In this document: positions 44,284 to 52,070 of the stretch, one piece after another
How the letters are laid out: each line of letters starts with the position of its first letter
Numbering within the stretch: position 1 is the first letter of the stretch
Origin: Pseudobowmanella zhangzhouensis
GTDB taxonomy: Bacteria > Pseudomonadota > Gammaproteobacteria > Enterobacterales > Alteromonadaceae
Assembly (NCBI RefSeq): GCF_042662685.1
Contig: NZ_JBHSYO010000005.1
Coordinates: 186,001-250,000, forward strand
Length of the DNA: 64,000 nucleotides
Direction: 5' to 3'
Position numbers and translations under genes: made by a program
Notes under the pieces: generated by a model
The model's database searches: none
Told to the model about the DNA's origin: nothing
Seen by the model: only the letters and a program-made list of their open reading frames with translations

Positions 44284-46257
44284 CTATTCTTTGTACATGC
44301 CAATAGTGTCGATCATCTCTGCCGTCTGTTTATCGATTTGGTCCGCAGAGTTCAACACTTTACCATTGCGCTCCACGTTGCCAGAGGCCCCACGGGAAAT
44401 GGCCAGCAAATTATCACTGATACTTTCCACCGCTTGCTGTTGTGACTTAGAACTACTGGCAATGTGATGGGCCGAGTCAGTTAATTCCCCAAGCAGGGAA
44501 TCAAATAGCGCCAACGAGGTATTAATTTCGCTGGCATGGGATGATGCCTTAGACGCCAGTTCATTACTGTGGTTAATCATTTGCGCTGAATCTGATGCAC
44601 TGTGTAACAGCTCATCGACTAAATTGGCGATATCCGAGGTAGCTTGTTGGGTGCGGCTGGCCAGATTACGCACTTCATCGGCAACAACAGCAAAACCACG
44701 GCCTTGTTCTCCGGCGCGGGCCGCCTCAATCGCTGCATTCAACGCAAGCAAATTGGTTTGCTCAGCGATGCCCCGGATCAGCGAGACCATTGATGAAATG
44801 CTTTCCACCTTTTCATTCAGGGTAGACAGCTTAGTCACCGCACCGTGCATTTCAGTGCTGGTTTTCCCAATCAGATCTACCGCTTCGGCCACCCGTTGTC
44901 TGCTGCGCCGGGATTCTTCAGCGGCCTGCTGGGTACGGGCCACATTGTCATCCACCGAGCGGACGACATCAAAAAGATTTTCCCTGACCTGTTCAATGGC
45001 CGCCGCTATCTGCCCTAATTGATCATTCAACTCGCCCAGTGCCTGCTGGATACCGGCAATACCCTGCTTGGTTTGATTTGAGGATTCTTTGATCAATACC
45101 GCTAATTCTTTGAACTTCATCAGGTCAGAATAAAAACGACCGGTGAGGCGATTAATGTATTTAGCCGCCCGGCCCAGGCCATCACTGCTGACCACGTCAA
45201 TGGTATGTTTTAAGTCACGTTGGTTAACCGCTTCCTCAATACCGTGTTCAATAAACTGACTCTGGGACTTGGTCAGGCGAATCACGATATACAGCAATAC
45301 GGTGGTGACCAACGTGATGAGCAATATCAGTCCTTCTTTAAATAATTCCATGACATTACTGGTGTAATTTTGCTCTGCCATACTCTTTACGTCGTCGAGC
45401 AGGGCATTCTCAATGTCTTTCATTTTGTTAATACGCCGGCTGGCAGCATCAAACCATGCAGTCGAGCTAACACCGAATGCACTGTCACTGTTGTCAATCA
45501 CCCTGCGCATGGCGATTACATCGGCCGACTCCAAATCATTGAGCTGCCCCTGATATTTGGCAAACAGTGTTTTAGGCATAATCTCTCTTGCTTCGCGCAG
45601 AAAAACGTCCTGGCGGGTCTGTAGCGCGGTGAGTCTGTTACGCTGCGCAAGCGATATGCGATCCTCGGCGAAGACTGCGGCCAATACCGCCCGTTCAACC
45701 CCGGAGTATTCCTTTACATTGGATAAATTAAACAAGGCCGTCAGCGTCTTACTGGTCATAGAGGCTTGGGTATTGCGCGCCGACACTAAAATAGAATCCA
45801 GTGCCGTTTCATTGACATGGATGAAATAGCCGAGTGCATCACCCAGTGGAATTGTCAGCGCATCAATGCGGCTGCGGATGGCAGACAATTGGCGAAGTTC
45901 GGTAACGACCTCGTTTACCAAGGCACGCTGTTGCTCTCCTAACTGAAATGCCGGCAGCGATGACGTAAAACGTGCGACCTGTTTATCCACAAGAGCGCGC
46001 TGACTTTGCAGTTCATTTCGCTGCTGCTGACCTTTGGAGCCAATAAACCCTGCGGTGCGGCCACGCTCCTTTTGCAGCTCATGGACCACATCAAACAGCA
46101 CACTGGCCAGCTCAACGTTTTGCTGGTCCTGCACACTCTCGCCCATATCTCGGGTGGCCACCACGCCATTGGTAATCACCACAATGCCAAGCAAAATGCA
46201 GGGGATAAAAATAATGCGCGCCAGGTAACGCGAACAGAGTTGAATTAACACAGACAT
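44284..46257 (-). CDS. Methyl-accepting chemotaxis protein with NIT sensor domain
   Basis: A 657-residue receptor. TM1 lies at about 13-33; the periplasmic sensor (about 40-300) has VVHELQKERGRTAGFIGS, the mark of the nitrate/nitrite-sensing NIT domain. TM2 lies at about 310-330, followed by a HAMP-like linker. The cytoplasmic signalling hairpin has RGIAEQTNLLALNAAIEAARAGEQGRGFAVVADEVR. No CheR-docking pentapeptide is seen at the end. The next gene upstream on the same strand is another chemoreceptor (90 bp gap). Confidence 0.9.
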   Translation of the reverse strand: MSVLIQLCSRYLARIIFIPCILLGIVVITNGVVATRDMGESVQDQQNVELASVLFDVVHELQKERGRTAGFIGSKGQQQRNELQSQRALVDKQVARFTSSLPAFQLGEQQRALVNEVVTELRQLSAIRSRIDALTIPLGDALGYFIHVNETALDSILVSARNTQASMTSKTLTALFNLSNVKEYSGVERAVLAAVFAEDRISLAQRNRLTALQTRQDVFLREAREIMPKTLFAKYQGQLNDLESADVIAMRRVIDNSDSAFGVSSTAWFDAASRRINKMKDIENALLDDVKSMAEQNYTSNVMELFKEGLILLITLVTTVLLYIVIRLTKSQSQFIEHGIEEAVNQRDLKHTIDVVSSDGLGRAAKYINRLTGRFYSDLMKFKELAVLIKESSNQTKQGIAGIQQALGELNDQLGQIAAAIEQVRENLFDVVRSVDDNVARTQQAAEESRRSRQRVAEAVDLIGKTSTEMHGAVTKLSTLNEKVESISSMVSLIRGIAEQTNLLALNAAIEAARAGEQGRGFAVVADEVRNLASRTQQATSDIANLVDELLHSASDSAQMINHSNELASKASSHASEINTSLALFDSLLGELTDSAHHIASSSKSQQQAVESISDNLLAISRGASGNVERNGKVLNSADQIDKQTAEMIDTIGMYKE

Positions 46258-46347
46258 GCCAACCTCCAGAACAGTGCCATTTGCACCAGCAAACCCGTTA
46301 CATTCCGTTGTTCAGCTTCCAAAGCCGCAGAAGTCTGTGTTCCTGAA

Positions 46348-47826
46348 TTAATTGTACTTTTGCTCTACCAGTTTGGTGATATTGTTAATCACACCTTTGC
46401 TGGCAAGCTCAGCGTTATTCACTTTATCGACCAATTCATCAAAAATCTGGTCATCTTGCAACCAGTCTTGCTGAACCAAATTAATCGCCAGATGCACATT
46501 GGTATGCACATTGGCATGATGCCCCTCCAGTTCCCGATAGGCCTGATAATTGGCAAAGTTCTTTTTACCCTCGCCTTCGTAATACCATTTACCCAACCGG
46601 CAATTAAAGTGATCCACCTTCACTGCATCAGCCTCGGCGCCATCGCCATTTTTCTCCAGCGCGATGTAACCATTTTGCATATAAATCACATGGTCCAGCT
46701 TAACCAACGAGGCAAACGCTCTGTCTTTAGCCTGTAACATCAGATCGATGGTGCTTTGTGCCGCCCGCGCCACGCCGTCAAAGTTAGTATGGAAGCTGGT
46801 GATCTCGCCACCAATTTTTTTGGTTTGCTCACCCACTGCCAGTGTTTGCGTGACCATGGTATCGATGCGCTCGCGCAAGTGATTAATGATGGAACTGATT
46901 TCGGTGGTGGATCGGCGGGTACGATCGGCCAGCCCTCGCACCTCATCCGCCACCACCGCAAAGCCGCGCCCAACTTCACCGGCCCGTGCCGCTTCTATCG
47001 CCGCGTTCAGTGCCAGTAAGTTAGTTTGCTCAGCAATATCAGTAATTAATTTGACTGTTTCAGCAATACGCACACTCTCGTCACCCAGTTCACTGGCCAC
47101 CCCTTCCATGGTCTCCATGCGCGTAATAATGTCATCCACCGAAACACGTAAGTCCGCCACCGTGCTGCGACTACTTTGCGCGCCATCCCGGCTGGTATTG
47201 GCAATGCTTAGTACATCATCCATGCGCACCGACAGGCTGCTCAGTTCCTGCTGACTGTTTTTCAGGTTAACCAATAAGTTGGCGGTGTTGATATGGTGTA
47301 ATTCACCCATCAGACGATTTTGTCTGGCAAAGGTATCGGCTTTTTCCATGCCACTGATGGCGTGGTTAACTTTATCCATGATGCTGGCAAATTCACCGGG
47401 TAAACCGACCGTCAGACCTTTACGATAAAACTGACGTCGGCCGGAGCTTTGAAAACTATTGGACAATTCCTTGAAGTTGGTTTCGACAATATCCAGAAAA
47501 TCATTCAGTGCCCAGGCGACTTTTCCTACCTCGCCTAGGCCTCTGGTTTGGGTAATGCGCACATGGGTGCGACCTTTGGTGGCTTCTATCAGTGTATTCT
47601 GGATTTCCCGCAAGGTATTCAGGGGGCGCAAGTTGTCCAGATAGGCATAAAAGGCAAAAGCAATCGCCAACACAGTGGAGGTGACTTCCAACACACTGAA
47701 CCCATTTTGATATAAGTGGGTAATGGTCAGAATCATAGTCAGGGCAACAAACACCAGACAGGTGATGGCAAATTTCTGATTGAGAAACGGAATTTTACGG
47801 CTGATTTGGCTGGTGCGATGTTTCAT
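46348..47826 (-). CDS. Methyl-accepting chemotaxis protein with C-terminal CZB zinc-binding domain
   Basis: A 492-residue receptor with two closely spaced N-terminal TM helices (about 18-65) and hardly any periplasmic loop, so sensing is cytoplasmic. The hairpin core has AEQTNLLALNAAIEAARAGEVGRGFAVVADEVR. The C-terminal CZB domain (about 360-450) has VDHFNCRLGKWYYEGEG and the HHANVH motif that bind zinc. It overlaps the PAS gene by 4 bp, so the PAS protein is likely its input subunit. This is an Aer-like receptor with PAS on a separate chain. Confidence 0.9.
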   Translation of the reverse strand: MKHRTSQISRKIPFLNQKFAITCLVFVALTMILTITHLYQNGFSVLEVTSTVLAIAFAFYAYLDNLRPLNTLREIQNTLIEATKGRTHVRITQTRGLGEVGKVAWALNDFLDIVETNFKELSNSFQSSGRRQFYRKGLTVGLPGEFASIMDKVNHAISGMEKADTFARQNRLMGELHHINTANLLVNLKNSQQELSSLSVRMDDVLSIANTSRDGAQSSRSTVADLRVSVDDIITRMETMEGVASELGDESVRIAETVKLITDIAEQTNLLALNAAIEAARAGEVGRGFAVVADEVRGLADRTRRSTTEISSIINHLRERIDTMVTQTLAVGEQTKKIGGEITSFHTNFDGVARAAQSTIDLMLQAKDRAFASLVKLDHVIYMQNGYIALEKNGDGAEADAVKVDHFNCRLGKWYYEGEGKKNFANYQAYRELEGHHANVHTNVHLAINLVQQDWLQDDQIFDELVDKVNNAELASKGVINNITKLVEQKYN

Positions 47827-48368
47827 CGGGCACCTCCCTGAGAATGTTCCTGATAAAGTTCGATAACAAATTGCTCATAGGACTGATTACGCGTTTCCAA
47901 CACGTTTTGCACCATCCAGTTCCAGGATGCCTCAGGCGCCTGTGCTGGCGGAAAGCCTTTTTCCTTATCGCGCATCTGGCGATAAATATCCTCGATAACC
48001 TGTAGCGCGCCTTTCGGTGCTGTGCGTCGCACGGAAAAAAAGCCGACTTTTTCACCATTGACCACGTCCGGCGTAATATTGGCGAACACCCAGTAATAGT
48101 GCCCGTCTGAAGTGATATTTTTCACAAAACCAAAGAATTCCTGCCCCGACTTCAGCGCTTTCCACAGGCCATAAAACACGCCGCGCGGCATGTCCGGATG
48201 ACGAATGATCGAATGGTCTTTGCCGAGCAGGTCGGCCTCTGAAAAATTAGACACGCGCATAAATACGCGATTGGCGTAGGTCAGTTTGCCGCGCAGATCC
48301 GTTTTGCTGACGATCAGCTCCTGCCGATCAAACGTGATCTCACGACTGTTTGGCGCAACCTTAATCAC
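47823..48368 (-). CDS. Aer-like PAS domain protein
   Basis: A 181-residue cytoplasmic protein with a single PAS domain (about 15-125). DLRGKLTYANRVFMRVSNFSEADLLGKDHSIIRHPDMP and YYWVFANITPDVVNGEKVGFFSVRR are those of the FAD-binding PAS of Aer. There is no membrane segment or MCP region; the tail after 130 is a helix. It overlaps the CZB chemoreceptor by 4 bp, so the two genes encode a split aerotaxis/redox receptor. Cofactor binding is inferred from similarity. Confidence 0.88.
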   Translation of the reverse strand: MIKVAPNSREITFDRQELIVSKTDLRGKLTYANRVFMRVSNFSEADLLGKDHSIIRHPDMPRGVFYGLWKALKSGQEFFGFVKNITSDGHYYWVFANITPDVVNGEKVGFFSVRRTAPKGALQVIEDIYRQMRDKEKGFPPAQAPEASWNWMVQNVLETRNQSYEQFVIELYQEHSQGGAR

Positions 48369-48474
48369 AGTAGTGCATCCCTCTGGTTATTGGCGTAAAA
48401 GCACTTAAAAACTATATGGTAGTTTTTCTGCTTCGCCACTTATCCGCTGCAAAACTATGAAAAAAATCAGCTTG

Positions 48475-49779
48475 TTAGCTTTTATTTAAGCGCAGGCCAA
48501 AGCGCTCCAGTTTGCGATATAAGGTGCGCTGGCTAAGATCCAGCTGATCTGCCAGTTCCTGAATAGAACCATCGAAACGGCTACATAAGTCTTGCAGATA
48601 CTGCCGCTCCACCTGCTCGAGGGTGAGCACGTTATCGCGGGCATCGTTTGCCTGCTGCGGCTGGTTGGTAACCACCGGCGGCAGATTACTGACATGAATC
48701 ACCTCATCATCCGACATCAGCACCGCTTGTTCGACAATGCTTTTGAGCTCACGAATATTGCCCGGAAAGCCGTAATCTAACAGGGTTGCCAGCGCGTCCT
48801 GGCTGAAGGTTTTCTGCTGGTGATGAGTCACTTCCAGAAATTGTGCCACCAACAACGGAATATCATCCCGCCGTTCACGCAGGGGCGGGAGATGAATGGG
48901 AAAACCGGCAATCCGGTAGTAAAGATCCTGACGGAATTCCCCGTCTTCCACCATCTTCAACAGATTTTTATGGGTGGCACACACCAACCGGAAATCCGAG
49001 CGTTTTTGGGTCAGCCCGCCAACCGCACGAAAATAACCGGTTTCCAGCAAACGCAGCAATTTGACCTGCATATTCAATGGCACATCGCCGATTTCATCGA
49101 AAAACACCGTGCCACCATTGGCAATCTCGATCAGGCCTTTTTTACTGCCAGCCGCACCGGTAAAGGCCCCCTTTTCATGACCAAATAATTCACTTTCAAA
49201 CAGGCTTTCACTTAATCCGGTGCATTCAATCACCACAAAAGGTTTATCCGCCCGTTCACTGGCCTGATGCACCGCATGAGCCACCAGTTCCTTACCTGTA
49301 CCCGTTTCGCCCTGCAATAACACACTGATGGTCGAGCGCGCAGCGCGATTAATGCGATTGAGCATGGCTTTAAACGGCTCACTCACGCCCATCATTCTGT
49401 TCACCCCGGTCTGTGACGAGGCATATTTAATCTTATCCAGTATTTCCAGATAGCCGAGAATACTACCGTCGATATCAAACACCGGCTTCATCAGGATATC
49501 GCAATAACTCTCACCGTTATCTGTGTGGTGGATATGCACCACACTGGTGGCGCGGCCGGTTTCGCGGGCAAGCTGCATGGGACATAGCTCACCGCATTGA
49601 TCGCAGGGCTTACTGTTTTGGTGGGAAATTTCAAAGCATTTACTGCGGCCAAGCGCTACTTTTTTCTCGTAAGTATCAGAATACGCCTGATTGACTGCCT
49701 GTATCACGTATTCAGGCGTAATAAATATTGCCGGACGATCAATCGCATTAATCATGGACTGAATTACTGATGTGTTCAT
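48475..49779 (-). CDS. Sigma-54 dependent activator, FisR-like (PAS-AAA+-HTH)
   Basis: A 434-residue enhancer-binding protein. N-terminal sensory PAS-like domain (1-120) with Cys48, Cys59, Cys62, Cys66 and Cys93. The spacing Cys48-Cys59-Cys66 (11 and 7) equals that of the three sensor cysteines I recall for Cupriavidus FisR (53, 64, 71), which reacts with sulfane sulfur. The AAA+ domain has Walker A GETGTGKE (157-164), the sigma-54 loop GAFTGA (204-209) and Walker B VFFDEIG. A Fis-type HTH is at the C-terminus (LADQLDLSQRTLYRKLERFG). It is divergent from sqr; shared upstream sites suggest it controls sqr and cydA. The specific ligand is inference. Confidence 0.9.
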   Translation of the reverse strand: MNTSVIQSMINAIDRPAIFITPEYVIQAVNQAYSDTYEKKVALGRSKCFEISHQNSKPCDQCGELCPMQLARETGRATSVVHIHHTDNGESYCDILMKPVFDIDGSILGYLEILDKIKYASSQTGVNRMMGVSEPFKAMLNRINRAARSTISVLLQGETGTGKELVAHAVHQASERADKPFVVIECTGLSESLFESELFGHEKGAFTGAAGSKKGLIEIANGGTVFFDEIGDVPLNMQVKLLRLLETGYFRAVGGLTQKRSDFRLVCATHKNLLKMVEDGEFRQDLYYRIAGFPIHLPPLRERRDDIPLLVAQFLEVTHHQQKTFSQDALATLLDYGFPGNIRELKSIVEQAVLMSDDEVIHVSNLPPVVTNQPQQANDARDNVLTLEQVERQYLQDLCSRFDGSIQELADQLDLSQRTLYRKLERFGLRLNKS

Positions 49780-49804
49780 AGCCAGCCAAATTTGACAGTT
49801 ATTT

Positions 49805-49820
49805 TTGCCATTATTGACAA
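49805..49820. promoter_or_regulatory. Candidate enhancer site upstream of sqr
   Basis: TTGCCATTATTGACAA, an imperfect palindrome (TTGCCA/TGACAA with 4 bp between). Its centre is about 105 bp upstream of the -24 element of sqr. The same sequence with one change occurs at 51829-51844 before cydA. Confidence 0.65.
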
Positions 49821-49914
49821 AAACAACACACGCCGACCAGCAATTTCGTGTTTAAAACTCAGCCTGACTCACCAAGCCAGAGTAAAAACAATTAAATTCA
49901 ACAAGTTAGGTTAA

Positions 49915-49931
49915 TTGGCATGCTAATTGTT
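49915..49931 (+). promoter_or_regulatory. Sigma-54 promoter of sqr
   Basis: TTGGCATGCTAATTGTT fits the YTGGCACGNNNNTTGCW consensus with the GG and TG cores correctly spaced; C-to-T changes occur at one -24 and one -12 position. The predicted start is near 49942, 36 bp before the sqr ATG. Confidence 0.75.
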
Positions 49932-49977
49932 AACAAGCATTTTACATTTAATCTCGATAGTCGAGTAAGGAATTGTT

Positions 49978-51258
49978 ATGGCAACAGTAGTGGTGTTAGG
50001 CGCAGGAACCGGCGGCATGCCGGCGGCTTATGAAGTCAAAGAAGCATTGGGCTCAGCCCATGAAGTCATTATGGTCAATGAGCGTCCCGAGTTTCGTTTT
50101 GTACCCAGTAACCCCTGGGTGGCGGTAGGCTGGCGCGAACCTGATGCGATTACCATCCCCATCGAAAAATACCTGGCTAAAAAGAAAATAGGCTTTGTCT
50201 GCGCCCGAATTGACAAAATCGACACTGATAACAATCTGCTTATCAGCGAGCAACATGCCCCTATTCATTATGATTATCTGATTATCGCCACCGGGCCAAA
50301 ACTGGCCTTTAGTAATATCCCCGGCGCGGGCCCGGGTGGCTACACTCAGTCGGTGTGTACGCTAGACCACGCGGAAAAATGCCGTGATGATGTGGAGGCC
50401 CTGATCGCCAATCCTGGCCCGGTCGTGGTCGGCTCTTTCCAGGGTGCCAGCTGCTTTGGCCCGGCCTACGAGTATGCATTTATTCTGGATAAAGCACTTA
50501 AAGACGCAAAGATCCGGCATAAGGTGCCCATGTACTTCGTCACCAGTGAGCCTTACATTGGCCATCTTGGCCTTGGCGGTGTCGGTGACTCGAAGTCGTT
50601 GTTGGAGTCCGATCTGCGCACCAACGACATCAAATGGATCTGCAATGCCAGCGTCGACAAAGTCGAACAAGGCGTTATGCATATCAGTGAGATGGATAAA
50701 AAAGGTCAATTAGATCAAAGCCATATTATTGAATTCAAGCATGCTATGTTAATTCCGCCGTTCGCGGGTGTGGATTGTGTGGCCAATGTTGAAGGCTTAT
50801 GTAATCCCAAAGGCTTTGTGATCACCGATGAGCATCAGCGTTCACCCAAATTCCCGAATATCTTCTCTGGTGGTGTGTGTGTTGCGATCCCGCCCGTTGA
50901 GGCCACACCTGTACCCACCGGCACGCCGAAAACCGGCTATATGATCGAAACCATGATGACGGCGATAGCCCATAACCTGAAACAGATCATCGTCGATAAT
51001 ACCGAACCGACCCACAAAGGCACCTGGCATGCTATCTGTCTGGCAGATATGGGCGACACCGGTGCGGCATTTGTGGCGATGCCTCAGATCCCACCTCGCA
51101 ATGTGACCTGGTTTAAAAAAGGCAAATGGGTGCATCTGGCCAAGATCGCCTTTGAAAAATACTTTATGCGCAAGATGAAAACCGGCACCAGCGAGCCCGT
51201 TTATGAGAAATACGTGCTAAAAGCGCTGGGTATTGAGCGTTTGCAGAAGGAAGACTGA
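49978..51258 (+). CDS. sqr: Sulfide:quinone oxidoreductase
   Basis: Membrane-associated flavoprotein that oxidises sulfide and reduces quinone, 426 residues. The N-terminal FAD fold is VLGAGTGGMPAAYEV, and ATGPKLAF closes it. Three cysteines, Cys127, Cys159 and Cys354, correspond in spacing to the catalytic cysteines of Acidithiobacillus SQR (128, 160, 356, as I recall). The quinone-side segment GGVCVAIPPVEATPVPTGTPKTG and a C-terminal amphipathic helix (about 375-400) for membrane contact are present. It has a sigma-54 promoter and is followed by a DUF3365 protein with 1 bp overlap. An alternative call would be flavocytochrome c dehydrogenase, but the Cys set favours SQR. Confidence 0.88.
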   Translation: MATVVVLGAGTGGMPAAYEVKEALGSAHEVIMVNERPEFRFVPSNPWVAVGWREPDAITIPIEKYLAKKKIGFVCARIDKIDTDNNLLISEQHAPIHYDYLIIATGPKLAFSNIPGAGPGGYTQSVCTLDHAEKCRDDVEALIANPGPVVVGSFQGASCFGPAYEYAFILDKALKDAKIRHKVPMYFVTSEPYIGHLGLGGVGDSKSLLESDLRTNDIKWICNASVDKVEQGVMHISEMDKKGQLDQSHIIEFKHAMLIPPFAGVDCVANVEGLCNPKGFVITDEHQRSPKFPNIFSGGVCVAIPPVEATPVPTGTPKTGYMIETMMTAIAHNLKQIIVDNTEPTHKGTWHAICLADMGDTGAAFVAMPQIPPRNVTWFKKGKWVHLAKIAFEKYFMRKMKTGTSEPVYEKYVLKALGIERLQKED

Positions 51259-51815
51259 TGAAAACGGTCCTGGTTGGGCTAGTGGCAGGCGGACTGTTGT
51301 TCTGCCCCTATGCCCCCGCAACAAACACTGCGCAGCTTAAAGCGGACGCGCAAGCGAAGGTACAAACTTTTGCCAAGACCCTGAAAGGTGAACTGTTAAC
51401 CGCTATCAATCAGGGCGGTCTGGTTAATGCTATTGACGTTTGCAATCTCAAAGCGCCAGCGATTGCGGCGCAACTATCCACCGATGGCTGGTCGGTCAAA
51501 CGCACCGCATTACGCGTTCGCAACCCAGCCAACGCACCGGATGATTGGGAGCGCAATGTACTGGACTACTTTTCCGCTACCATGGCAAAACAGCCAGCGA
51601 CCCCCTCCATCCAGGCAACGTCAGTTGACGCGGCACCGTTTCGATATATGCAAACCATCAAAACCGGGCAGATGTGTCTGGCCTGTCATGGCAGCAATGT
51701 GTCCGCCGATGTGCAGGCCGCACTGACCAAGCGCTATCCGCAAGACCAGGCAACCGGTTTTAAACTGGGTGATTTGCGCGGTGCGTTCAGTCTGCAGTAC
51801 GAGGGCCCGCGTTAG
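51258..51815 (+). CDS. DUF3365 (Tll0287-like) exported c-type heme protein
   Basis: A 185-residue exported protein; the signal peptide ends near residue 22. The single heme c motif CLACH is at residues 140-144, within MQTIKTGQMCLACHGS, which is typical of DUF3365. The end QATGFKLGDLRGAFS is also family-like. The family has a PAS-like fold and is usually periplasmic; its role with SQR is not known. It could accept electrons or sense. It overlaps the sqr stop by 1 bp and is followed by a terminator. Confidence 0.88.
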   Translation: MKTVLVGLVAGGLLFCPYAPATNTAQLKADAQAKVQTFAKTLKGELLTAINQGGLVNAIDVCNLKAPAIAAQLSTDGWSVKRTALRVRNPANAPDDWERNVLDYFSATMAKQPATPSIQATSVDAAPFRYMQTIKTGQMCLACHGSNVSADVQAALTKRYPQDQATGFKLGDLRGAFSLQYEGPR

Positions 51816-51828
51816 TTACTCCAGACAA

Positions 51829-51844
51829 TTGCCATTTTTGACAA
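51829..51844. promoter_or_regulatory. Candidate enhancer site upstream of cydA
   Basis: TTGCCATTTTTGACAA, one base different from the site at 49805-49820, lies about 125 bp upstream of the -24 element before cydA, a normal distance for a sigma-54 activator. It lies just before the DUF3365 terminator stem. Confidence 0.65.
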
Positions 51845-51845
51845 C

Positions 51846-51876
51846 AAGCCTGCCATTATTGGCAGGCTTTTTATTT
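51846..51876 (+). terminator. Terminator of sqr-DUF3365 operon
   Basis: AAGCCTGCCA-TTAT-TGGCAGGCTT stem followed by TTTTATTTT. Its core TGCCATTATTGGCA resembles the neighbouring enhancer-like motif. Confidence 0.85.
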
Positions 51877-51936
51877 TAAAGTTTGATCCAGCGCAATAAC
51901 GCATGGTTAGCCACTCCTCAAAACAAGCTTAATGCA

Positions 51937-51961
51937 TTGATATAAAAGAATTTTTTATCAA
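51937..51961. repeat. 25-bp AT-rich inverted repeat abutting the cyd -24 element
   Basis: TTGATATAAAA and TTTTTTATCAA arms (one mismatch) around GAA. It ends at the base before the TGGCAC of the cydA promoter. The TTGAT/ATCAA ends resemble FNR half-sites but are too far apart for a normal 14-bp FNR box. Confidence 0.6.
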
Positions 51962-51977
51962 TGGCACAGTATCTGCA
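51962..51977 (+). promoter_or_regulatory. Sigma-54 promoter of cydABX operon
   Basis: TGGCACAGTATCTGCA: -24 TGGCAC and -12 TGC with correct spacing (consensus TGGCACGNNNNTTGCW). It predicts a leader of about 85-95 nt before the cydA ATG at 52071. It excludes a GTG at 51978 as the true start. Confidence 0.75.
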
Positions 51978-52070
51978 GTGTCTGTGTTATCTGCAGCGGC
52001 GCTATTGGTTGCCAGCTTTTCCTGGCGTCGCTGTGCTTTTTTTCACGCAATCTCAGTAGCGAGAAAGACA

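Noticed and set aside
51937..51961. FNR box before cydA
   Set aside because: The TTGAT and ATCAA ends are 15 bp apart rather than 4, so it does not fit the FNR consensus; recorded only as an inverted repeat.
51978..52070. GTG at 51978 as an earlier cydA start
   Set aside because: It directly follows the -12 box of the sigma-54 promoter and would add 31 residues not found in CydA proteins; the ATG at 52071 gives the normal start.
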